From: Paracoccaceae bacterium
Lineage (GTDB): Bacteria; Pseudomonadota; Alphaproteobacteria; Rhodobacterales; Rhodobacteraceae
Direction: 5' to 3'
DNA: 12,928 bases
NCBI GenBank assembly: GCA_019090405.1
Contig: JAHRVZ010000211.1
Span: 1-12,928 of the forward strand
How positions within the stretch are numbered: position 1 is the first letter of the stretch; each line of letters begins with the position of its first letter. The notes below the pieces were generated by a model that saw nothing but the letters and a program-made list of their open reading frames with translations, was not told the origin of the DNA and searched no databases. Below are positions 8,021-12,928 of the stretch, one piece after another. Position numbers and translations under genes: made by a program.

Positions 8021-8790
8021 GCGAACAATCCGAATTTGGCGTTCCCACCCTTGGCCCTGTTGGGTTTCAAACACTAACCACAGCACTGAAACGTGCATTT
8101 CAGGACATGCGGCGCGCGCCCGTTTACGGCCTGCTGTTCGCGGCGTTTTATGTGCTTGCTGGTTGGTTGATGGTCTGGATTACTTTTGAAACGCAGACGA
8201 CGCTGTGGCTTGCATTGGCCGCGTTTGGGTTTCCGCTGCTTGGGCCATTTGCCGCCGTCGGGCTTTATGAAGTGTCACGTCGCATTGAAATCGGCGATAA
8301 CCTGAGGTGGAGCGATATTTTTGGCGTCATGTTGCATCAAAGCCGACGTCAGATACCGTCAATCTGCGCCATAATTGTGTTCATTTTCCTGTTCTGGTTC
8401 TTTCTTGGACATATGATTTTTGCGTTGTTCATGGGGCTGTCGACCATGACCAATGTGTTCTCGTCATTTGATGTGTTTCTAAGTTCAAATGGGCTGACCA
8501 TGTTGACTGTTGGCGGCATGACGGGTGCCCTATTTGCCTTGCTGCTATATATGATTACCGTGCTATCGCTGCCGCTACTGCTTGAACGTGAAGTTGATTT
8601 TGTAACGGCAATGATTACCAGCTTTCAGTATGTTCTGACCCATCCTGTGCCGATGCTGGGCTGGGGCTTGTTCATCGCTATTGTCACCTTTGCCGCCATA
8701 ATTCCGGGGTTTTTTGGGCTGTTTTTCGTGCTGCCCTGGCTAGGGCACGCAACCTGGCACCTGTATGATCAACTGCGTGTGGCGGATTGA
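8017..8790 (+). CDS. DUF2189 multi-pass inner-membrane protein
   Basis: This 257-residue integral membrane protein has about five hydrophobic segments (roughly 35-56, 62-84, 114-139, 163-188, 213-242). Two sequence blocks look typical of DUF2189: LLGPFAAVGLYEVSRR near residues 74-89, and the C-terminal GHATWHLYDQL near 243-253. No biochemical function is established for the family that I can name. The start at 8017 overlaps the amidase stop (ATGA) and has GGAGG at 8008-8012. An in-frame ATG at 7981 would lie deep in the amidase gene without a comparable ribosome-binding site, so I rejected it. Coupling to the amidase suggests joint expression but does not reveal a role. The gene converges on the - strand regulator, with 37 bases between them and no obvious terminator. 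Confidence 0.85.
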   Translation: MSEQSEFGVPTLGPVGFQTLTTALKRAFQDMRRAPVYGLLFAAFYVLAGWLMVWITFETQTTLWLALAAFGFPLLGPFAAVGLYEVSRRIEIGDNLRWSDIFGVMLHQSRRQIPSICAIIVFIFLFWFFLGHMIFALFMGLSTMTNVFSSFDVFLSSNGLTMLTVGGMTGALFALLLYMITVLSLPLLLEREVDFVTAMITSFQYVLTHPVPMLGWGLFIAIVTFAAIIPGFFGLFFVLPWLGHATWHLYDQLRVAD

Positions 8791-8827
8791 AACTCTGACA
8801 TGCAGTCGCGCCGAACGCTGGCATCTG

Positions 8828-9625
8828 TTAGCGAAATGGCTCTTCTGGTTTCAGCAAACGACGATGAAAGGGCTTTAGCTCATCCTCGGAAATCAGCCCG
8901 CTACAGCGGGCGACTGGCAGAGCTTTTTGAATGTCGGTGCCAAGATGCTCATAGGCCAGACGAACAATACGGGTATCGGACGCGCTTTCGGGCACTGTTC
9001 GCGTTGCATAGCCAACCCAGTGATTATTCTCAAATGATGCCACTTGTGATAGGTAATTAAACGAACAGGTCATTGCATTTAGGCGTGATACGATGGCGAC
9101 GACACCGTCTTCGTGCCGGGTCAGATAACCACGATACTCACGGGTTTGCGAATCCGAAGGCAAGCCCTGGTATTGCATGGACTTGCGGCTTTCATAACCG
9201 CGGACAAATGTTGTGTCGGATTTACGAAAGACATGGATCAGACCGGTAACAAAGTTTTTTTCGTTCGTAAAGCTACGGCGCGAAAACTGATAAAAACCGA
9301 CGGGAAAAAAGCTCTCGGGAATATCGTGCAGCCGCGCTCCTACGAAGTCTGCCAGAAAAGGATCGCCAAGCAGGTTGTTTTGGTTGCTGATGCTATCTGC
9401 CGGTTCCAGCAAAATACGAGCATCAACATCAAAGAAATTGCATATCCGGTCAAGCACATCCGGACGCGGAAAGCTTTCGCCAGACAAGTAGCGGTTGAAT
9501 TGTGTTCGGTTTATCCCCAACTGACGGCACAATTCCGAGACAGAGCGATATCGCCCGGCCAATAGTCTTAGATTTGCTCCGAACATTTCGCGAAGTTCGG
9601 CAGGTGATCGGGTGGTTTTTATCAT
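8828..9625 (-). CDS. XRE-family helix-turn-helix transcriptional regulator
   Basis: This 265-residue protein has an N-terminal XRE/Cro-type DNA-binding domain at about residues 11-75. Helices read as SVSELCRQLGI, a turn, then the recognition helix NRTQFNRYLSGES, followed by PRPDVLDRICNFFDVD. Residues about 85-265 form a conserved-looking but unrecognised C-terminal region, rich in aromatic residues (FFPVGFYQFSRR, YLTRHEDGVVAIVSRL), without a recognisable enzymatic motif. It may sense a ligand or mediate oligomerisation; this is inference. There is no Shine-Dalgarno sequence before the ATG (upstream bases are CACAGTTAAT), so translation may be weak or the transcript close to leaderless. It is divergent from the small cold-shock-like gene, across a region with several inverted repeats that could be its operators. 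Targets are unknown. Confidence 0.82.
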   Translation of the reverse strand: MIKTTRSPAELREMFGANLRLLAGRYRSVSELCRQLGINRTQFNRYLSGESFPRPDVLDRICNFFDVDARILLEPADSISNQNNLLGDPFLADFVGARLHDIPESFFPVGFYQFSRRSFTNEKNFVTGLIHVFRKSDTTFVRGYESRKSMQYQGLPSDSQTREYRGYLTRHEDGVVAIVSRLNAMTCSFNYLSQVASFENNHWVGYATRTVPESASDTRIVRLAYEHLGTDIQKALPVARCSGLISEDELKPFHRRLLKPEEPFR

Positions 9626-9868
9626 ATTAACTGTGTTTTCTTGCTCGGCAATATTTTTGACTGAATCGTTAGTAAAACATCAAAATGGTCAAAACTTGTC
9701 GCGAATGTTGCAAGTTGTCTCTGGTTGGCGTCAGTGTGACGTGAAGTAAGGTCGGCAAATTATCAATCTGGACACAAAATGCAAGGGGGCGGTCCCTGTT
9801 TTACCTTGCTTGGCTTCTGGAAATCCGACGAGGAATTGTTAATGTGTTAAAAAGAATGAGGATTAAGC
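9626..9868. promoter_or_regulatory. Divergent intergenic region with several inverted repeats
   Basis: This 243-base AT-rich region separates the regulator (-) from the cold-shock-like gene (+) and must hold both promoters. Three inverted repeats are visible: AACTTG/CAAGTT at 9693-9698 and 9711-9716; CGTCA/TGACG at 9729-9733 and 9737-9741; GCAAGG/CCTTGC at 9781-9786 and 9804-9809, which encloses GGG/CCC. A weak + strand promoter candidate is GTGACG (9736-9741), 16 bases, AATTAT (9758-9763). I see no convincing - strand promoter. GAGGA lies 6 bases before the ATG at 9869. Confidence 0.45.
9693..9716. promoter_or_regulatory. Inverted repeat AACTTG-N12-CAAGTT, possible operator
   Basis: Six-base perfect arms lie 12 bases apart, centred about 80 bases upstream of the regulator start. 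The symmetry and position fit an autoregulatory site for a dimeric HTH protein. The spacing is longer than usual for XRE operators, and nothing in the sequence proves binding. Confidence 0.3.
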
Positions 9869-10240
9869 ATGTACGGTGTAATACTTTGGTGTGACGCACA
9901 AGAAAACAAAGCAGTAATCTGGTGCGAAGATCATGGCGATTTGGCGTTCTATCGCAAGACAGAACTTGAGGTCGATCTAACTTTGGATGCAGGAGATTGG
10001 GTGCAATTTGAAGTGACAACCGAACGACACCTGAATATTGCTCACAACCCAAGATTGATATCTCAAGGGGTCGCGGTTGATCTTGCCAGCGTGCTGACAA
10101 GTGCAGCCTCGACTAACGATCAATTGGTACACAGCCGCACGTCAGCGGAAATTATTCCTTTCGCACCGATGCAAAATTCGCAAATAGGCGAAACGAACCC
10201 GCGACCTGCAGCCCATCTTGCCCAACTAACCGGGGCCTAA
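9869..10240 (+). CDS. Small protein with a degenerate cold-shock-like (OB) N-terminal half
   Basis: This 123-residue cytosolic protein has no signal peptide or membrane segment. Residues 1-65 follow the layout of a cold-shock domain: GVILWCD (compare GxVKWF), VIWCEDHGDLAFYRKTEL (compare FIxxDxGxDxFVHxSAI), AGDWVQFEV (compare GxxVxFEV), and an Ala/Asn segment at 58-61. The nucleic-acid-binding motifs themselves are altered: RNP1 (KGFGFI) aligns with ENKAVI and RNP2 (VFVHF) with LAFYR. RNA binding, if any, would therefore differ from CspA. Residues 66-123 are low in hydrophobic core, rich in Ser, Asn and Pro, and probably disordered. The start has a good GAGGA 6 bases upstream. It is divergent from the XRE regulator and converges on ilvN. 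A cold-shock relationship is my inference from pattern alone; a conserved protein of unknown function is the safe label. Confidence 0.7.
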   Translation: MYGVILWCDAQENKAVIWCEDHGDLAFYRKTELEVDLTLDAGDWVQFEVTTERHLNIAHNPRLISQGVAVDLASVLTSAASTNDQLVHSRTSAEIIPFAPMQNSQIGETNPRPAAHLAQLTGA

Positions 10241-10262
10241 CTAACCGGGGTTTAACTAACCG
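10224..10262. repeat. 15-base tandem repeat across the convergent gene ends
   Basis: AACTAACCGGGGCCT (10224-10238) is followed directly by AACTAACCGGGGTTT (10239-10253), then a partial third copy AACTAACCG (10254-10262). Copy 1 encodes the last residues of the small cold-shock-like protein, and its TAA stop spans the junction with copy 2. The array ends 3 bases before the ilvN stop. There is no T run on either strand, so it is not a standard bidirectional terminator, although GGTT/AACC segments can form short stems. Confidence 0.8.
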
Positions 10263-10265
10263 AAC

Positions 10266-10826
10266 TTACTCGCCGCGCAAAATTGCGGCGACACCTGTCC
10301 GGGCGATCTCCTGCAAGCCCAGGGGCCGCATCAATTCGATAAACGCGTCAATCTTTTCCGGCGCGCCGAATATTTCGAACACAAAGCTGTTCAAAGTGCT
10401 GTCGACCACGTTGGCGCGAAAAATATCAGCCATGCGCATAGCCTCGAGCCGCTTGTCGCCAGATCCAACAACTTTTAGCATTGCCAGTTCACGTTCAACA
10501 GACGGGCCTTCTTTGGTCAGGTCGTGGACTTCGTGTACAGGAATGATGCGGCCAATCTGCGCTTTGATCTGTTCGATGATCTGCGGTGTACCTGTCGTGA
10601 CGATAGTGATGCGCGACAGATGCCCGGTGTGGTCAACTTCGGCGACTGTCAAGCTTTCGATATTATAGCCGCGTCCGGAAAAAAGCCCGATGACACGGGC
10701 CAGAACACCGGCCTCGTTGTCGACCAGAATTGCAAGTGTGTGGCGCTCATCCACGTCGGAAAATTCCGGACGTAGATTATAGGCCGAATGTTGGCTAGCG
10801 CCTTTTTTGATGTTCAGGGCAGACAT
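10266..10826 (-). CDS. ilvN: Acetolactate synthase small (regulatory) subunit
   Basis: This is the regulatory subunit of acetohydroxyacid synthase. It binds valine, confers feedback inhibition and raises the activity of the catalytic subunit. It has 186 residues from the ATG at 10826 (GAGGA 7 bases upstream), the usual length for the long form of this subunit (commonly called IlvH/IlvN). An N-terminal ACT domain spans about residues 28-102 and includes the effector loop DNEAGVLARVIGLFSGRGYNIESL. A C-terminal ALS_ss domain follows, ending FEIFGAPEKIDAFIELMRPLG. The frame is open upstream to an ATG at 10898. That extension is the translation of the two intergenic hairpins and does not resemble the family, so I rejected it. 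It lies 86 bases downstream of ilvI on the same strand and should share its attenuated transcript. The stop is TAA. Confidence 0.96.
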   Translation of the reverse strand: MSALNIKKGASQHSAYNLRPEFSDVDERHTLAILVDNEAGVLARVIGLFSGRGYNIESLTVAEVDHTGHLSRITIVTTGTPQIIEQIKAQIGRIIPVHEVHDLTKEGPSVERELAMLKVVGSGDKRLEAMRMADIFRANVVDSTLNSFVFEIFGAPEKIDAFIELMRPLGLQEIARTGVAAILRGE

Positions 10827-10861
10827 TTTGCGTTCCTCATCTATTTCTGCTGTGGTGCACA

Positions 10862-10907
10862 CGGATTTTTCAAAAAAATCCGGACCGTTTTCTTTCAAAG
10901 AAAACGG
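10862..10907 (-). other. Tandem AT-rich hairpins with GC clamps between ilvI and ilvN
   Basis: There are two adjacent perfect inverted repeats. The first is CGGATTTTT (10862-10870) with AAAAATCCG (10874-10882), a 9-bp stem with a 3-base loop. The second is CCGTTTTCTT (10885-10894) with AAGAAAACGG (10898-10907), a 10-bp stem with a 3-base loop. Only two bases separate them. In the mRNA the first hairpin begins 5 bases after the ilvI stop. Neither is followed by a U run, so they are not ordinary terminators. Likely roles are mRNA stabilisation, RNase processing or adjusting ilvN output relative to ilvI. Confidence 0.75.
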
Positions 10908-10912
10908 CGGTT

Positions 10913-12664
10913 CTACACCATCACCGATCCTTTGGCGTCGATCACACCCTGTGTCTCGGCCTCACCCATCAGCATTTCGTTATGCGGCTTGCCTGAAGGG
11001 ATCATCGGAAAACAGTTTTCGTGCTTTTCCACCAGACAATCAAAGATCACGGGACCATCATAGTTGATCATTTCCATGATCGCATCATCCAGGTCGGCAG
11101 GATCATCACAGCGAATACCTTTGGCGCCAAACGCCTCGGCCAATTTGACAAAGTCGGGCAGGGCCTCGGACCAGGTGTGTGAATACCGTTCGCCATGCAG
11201 CAATTCCTGCCATTGACGCACCATGCCAAGACGCTCGTTGTTCAGGATGAATTGCTTTACCGGCAGATTATACTGAACCGCGGTGCCCATTTCCTGCATG
11301 TTCATCAACCAACTGGCCTCACCGGCGACGTTGATAACCAGCGAACCGGGATGTGCCATTTGCACACCAATCGAGGACGGAAATCCATAGCCCATCGTCC
11401 CAAGCCCGCCAGACGTCATGAACCGGTTTGGATCGTTAAAGTGCAAATACTGTGCTGCCCACATCTGATGCTGACCCACCTCGGTGGTGATATAACGATC
11501 GTGATCATTGGTCAGCGCCTGAAGCCGTTCCAGCGCGAACTGCGGTTTGATCGACTTGGTGCTTGCGTCGAACCCTAGACAATCTGCCTTGCGCCACTCG
11601 CTGATCTGAGATTGCCACCGGGATACGGCTGCACCATTGGATTTGCGCCCGCGAGCTTTCCAGACCTTCAGGATGTCTTCAAGCACATGCGCAACATCGC
11701 CAACAATTGGGATATCACAGCGGATTACCTTGTTGATCGAACTTGGGTCGATATCGACATGTGCCTTAACAGAATTGGGGCTGAACGCGCTGATCAATCC
11801 GGTAATGCGGTCATCAAACCGCGCCCCGATATTGATCATCAGATCACAGCCATGCATCGCCAGATTGGCCTCGTAAACTCCGTGCATCCCCAGCATACCC
11901 AACCAGTTCTTGCCGGTTGCGGGATAGGCCCCCAATCCCATCAACGTCGATGTAATGGGAAAGCCGGTCGCATCCACCAGTTCACGCAGCAATTGGCTGG
12001 CTGCAGGACCTGAATTGATAACGCCGCCACCGGTATAAAACACAGGCCGTTCCGCAGTTTCCATCGCAGCGACAAGTTCGGTAATCGACTCGATATCGCC
12101 CTTTAACTGCGGCTTATACCGAGAATCTGATGGCTTTGGTCCGGTATAAACTCCATTGGCGAATTGCACGTCTTTGGGAATATCAACCAATACAGGTCCA
12201 GGACGACCCGAGGTTGCAACATGAAACGCCTCGTGAATGACCCCGGAAAGCCCGTCGGTTTCTTTCACCAGCCAGTTATGTTTGGTGCAGGGGCGGGTGA
12301 TGCCGATGGTGTCGGCCTCTTGAAAGGCATCGGTGCCAATCATGAACGACGGAACCTGCCCGGTCAGAACAACGATCGGAATACTGTCAAGCAACGCATC
12401 CGTCAGGCCAGTCACCGCATTGGTGGCTCCGGGACCAGAGGTAACAAGAACAACACCCGGTTTGCCGGTCGAACGCGCATAACCTTCGGCGGCATGAACT
12501 GCGCCTTGTTCATGACGGACCAGAACGTGACGAATTTCGTTTTGCTGGAATATTTCGTCATAGATCGGCAGGACGGCACCACCGGGATAGCCAAAGATTG
12601 TATCCACGCCCTGATCCTTCAGGGATTGCAGTACCATTTGTGCGCCGGTCATTTCACGTTTCAT
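10913..12664 (-). CDS. ilvI: Acetolactate synthase large (catalytic) subunit
   Basis: This ThDP- and FAD-dependent enzyme condenses two pyruvates to acetolactate, or pyruvate with 2-ketobutyrate to acetohydroxybutyrate. It is the committed step to valine, leucine and isoleucine. It has 583 residues, normal for the family. The ThDP-activating Glu52 is in VRHEQGA. The FAD-linked central domain covers about 190-350, and GQVPSFMIGTDAFQE is at 102-116. The C-terminal ThDP domain has QEMGTAVQYNLPVK and FILNNERLGMVRQW. The usual metal-binding GDG/GDA at the start of this motif reads G448-E449-A450; NN at 475-476 is conserved. The start at 12664 has GGAG 8 bases upstream. It sits behind a leader-peptide attenuator and ahead of ilvN. 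The name ilvB is equally used for this gene. The stop is TAG. Confidence 0.96.
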   Translation of the reverse strand: MKREMTGAQMVLQSLKDQGVDTIFGYPGGAVLPIYDEIFQQNEIRHVLVRHEQGAVHAAEGYARSTGKPGVVLVTSGPGATNAVTGLTDALLDSIPIVVLTGQVPSFMIGTDAFQEADTIGITRPCTKHNWLVKETDGLSGVIHEAFHVATSGRPGPVLVDIPKDVQFANGVYTGPKPSDSRYKPQLKGDIESITELVAAMETAERPVFYTGGGVINSGPAASQLLRELVDATGFPITSTLMGLGAYPATGKNWLGMLGMHGVYEANLAMHGCDLMINIGARFDDRITGLISAFSPNSVKAHVDIDPSSINKVIRCDIPIVGDVAHVLEDILKVWKARGRKSNGAAVSRWQSQISEWRKADCLGFDASTKSIKPQFALERLQALTNDHDRYITTEVGQHQMWAAQYLHFNDPNRFMTSGGLGTMGYGFPSSIGVQMAHPGSLVINVAGEASWLMNMQEMGTAVQYNLPVKQFILNNERLGMVRQWQELLHGERYSHTWSEALPDFVKLAEAFGAKGIRCDDPADLDDAIMEMINYDGPVIFDCLVEKHENCFPMIPSGKPHNEMLMGEAETQGVIDAKGSVMV

Positions 12665-12713
12665 TTGTCTTGCTCCATCCGTGTCTTAAGTCTGTCTTCA
12701 AGTGCTTGGTCAT

Positions 12714-12741
12714 AAAAAAAGCCTCCGAGATTTTCGGAGGC
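12714..12741 (-). terminator. Intrinsic terminator of the ilv attenuator
   Basis: In the - strand transcript, GCCTCCGA (12741-12734) pairs with TCGGAGGC (12728-12721) over the 5-base loop AAATC. Seven U follow (12720-12714). This is a canonical rho-independent terminator, but it lies upstream of ilvI, between the leader peptide and the first structural gene, so its role is conditional termination. Confidence 0.92.
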
Positions 12742-12783
12742 GCATGGGTCTTGATCTGGATTTACCGTTACCGGCCCATGCGC
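12740..12783 (-). promoter_or_regulatory. Antiterminator pairing of the ilv leader RNA
   Basis: In the transcript GCGCATGGG (12783-12775) is perfectly complementary to CCCATGCGC (12748-12740). The first arm lies within codons 11-14 of the leader peptide. The second arm overlaps the first two bases of the terminator stem, so both helices cannot be complete together. A ribosome stalled on the Leu/Val/Ile codons leaves arm 1 free and favours read-through. A ribosome reaching the stop codon covers arm 1 and favours termination. The 26-base loop contains CCG-GTAA-CGG. Confidence 0.72.
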
Positions 12784-12815
12784 GTTGATCCTACGATGAC
12801 GACGAGGGTTTTCAT
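12768..12815 (-). CDS. ilv operon leader peptide (attenuator), 15 residues
   Basis: This short ORF encodes MKTLVVIVGSTRMGR, with stop TAA. Codons 4-8 are Leu-Val-Val-Ile-Val, a run of exactly the amino acids made by the pathway that ilvI and ilvN serve, as expected for ribosome-mediated attenuation. GGAG (12824-12827) sits 8 bases before the ATG, so it should be well translated. It lies between a sigma70-type promoter and an intrinsic terminator, and its last codons form one arm of the antiterminator. Starvation for charged Leu, Val or Ile tRNA should stall the ribosome here and allow transcription into ilvI. The mechanism is known for ilv and leu operons in other bacteria; its working here is inferred from sequence. 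Confidence 0.9.
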   Translation of the reverse strand: MKTLVVIVGSTRMGR

Positions 12816-12839
12816 CCCTGTGACTCCTTTGTTCTGGGG

Positions 12840-12868
12840 ACTTTATGAGCCACTGACAGGGGCGTCAA
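12840..12868 (-). promoter_or_regulatory. Sigma70-type promoter of the ilvIN operon
   Basis: On the - strand TTGACG (12868-12863) and TAAAGT (12845-12840) are separated by 17 bases. Transcription would begin near 12833-12835, about 20 bases ahead of the leader peptide start. The remaining 60 bases to the window edge hold no gene that I can support. Confidence 0.65.
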
Positions 12869-12928
12869 CAGGGAATTGGCGGAAAAATGTATCGCGAGTG
12901 GGTCAAAATGGGTTCTTTTGTTACGTTA

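Noticed and set aside
8800..9060. 86-codon open frame on the + strand after the DUF2189 gene
   Set aside because: It overlaps the end of the regulator in antisense, has no domain and no ribosome-binding site.
9113..9565. 150-codon open frame on the + strand
   Set aside because: It is antisense to the XRE regulator, whose HTH domain establishes the - strand as coding.
10224..10262. CRISPR-like array
   Set aside because: The repeats are directly adjacent 15-base units without spacers, so this is a simple tandem repeat.
10827..10898. N-terminal extension of ilvN starting at the ATG at 10898
   Set aside because: The extra 24 residues are the translation of the two hairpins and do not resemble IlvN. 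The ATG at 10826 has a good GAGGA site and gives the normal 186-residue length.
10862..10907. Intrinsic terminator(s) after ilvI
   Set aside because: The stems are perfect but no U run follows either one, and ilvN lies directly downstream in the same operon.
12164..12715. 183-codon open frame on the + strand
   Set aside because: It is antisense to ilvI and runs through the attenuator terminator. It shows no protein features beyond a shadow frame.
1..12928. A new multi-gene defence, mobile or biosynthetic system
   Set aside because: No transposase, integrase, nuclease, toxin-antitoxin or secondary-metabolite gene is seen. The genes are mostly conserved housekeeping functions in ordinary arrangements.

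Overview
The window looks like chromosomal DNA of an alphaproteobacterium, most likely a member of the Rhodobacteraceae (Roseobacter group). This rests on protein style, on the order N-acetylmuramoyl-L-alanine amidase / penicillin-binding protein 1A / release factor 2, and on the acetolactate synthase pair. The placement is inferred from family knowledge; no search was run. I see no mobile element, CRISPR array, tRNA or rRNA, and no gap without a gene longer than about 245 bases.

Left part (1-6494, all + strand): a class I/II PLP aminotransferase is followed by a periplasmic zinc amidase (AMIN + Amidase_3), a class A penicillin-binding protein (PBP1A type) with its own strong-looking sigma70-type promoter, and prfB (release factor 2). 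The amidase and the PBP are a cell-wall pair: one cuts stem peptides off peptidoglycan, the other polymerises and cross-links it. prfB lies 68 bases behind the PBP and may be read from the same transcript.

Middle (6611-10240): an amidase-signature hydrolase overlaps by ATGA with a five-helix DUF2189 membrane protein, so the two are probably translationally coupled. Convergent to them is an XRE-type HTH regulator on the - strand. It shares a 243-base divergent intergenic region, rich in inverted repeats, with a small + strand protein whose N-terminal half resembles a degenerate cold-shock (OB) domain. These last two are the least understood genes here.

Right part (10266-12928, - strand): the acetolactate synthase operon ilvI(B)-ilvN, for branched-chain amino acid synthesis. 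Upstream is a complete transcription-attenuation module: a sigma70-type promoter with 17-base spacing, a 15-residue leader peptide (MKTLVVIVGSTRMGR) with five consecutive Leu/Val/Ile codons, a 9-bp antiterminator pairing that starts inside the leader ORF, and an intrinsic terminator before ilvI. It is the clearest regulatory structure in the window and is easily missed because the leader ORF is so short. Two AT-rich hairpins with GC clamps sit in the ilvI-ilvN gap, and a 15-base tandem repeat sits where ilvN and the cold-shock-like gene converge.

Overall the window is mostly conserved housekeeping DNA. The points worth following up are the ilv attenuator, the tandem hairpins, the ThDP-motif change in IlvI, and the regulator / cold-shock-like pair. 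I found no evidence of a wholly new multi-gene system.
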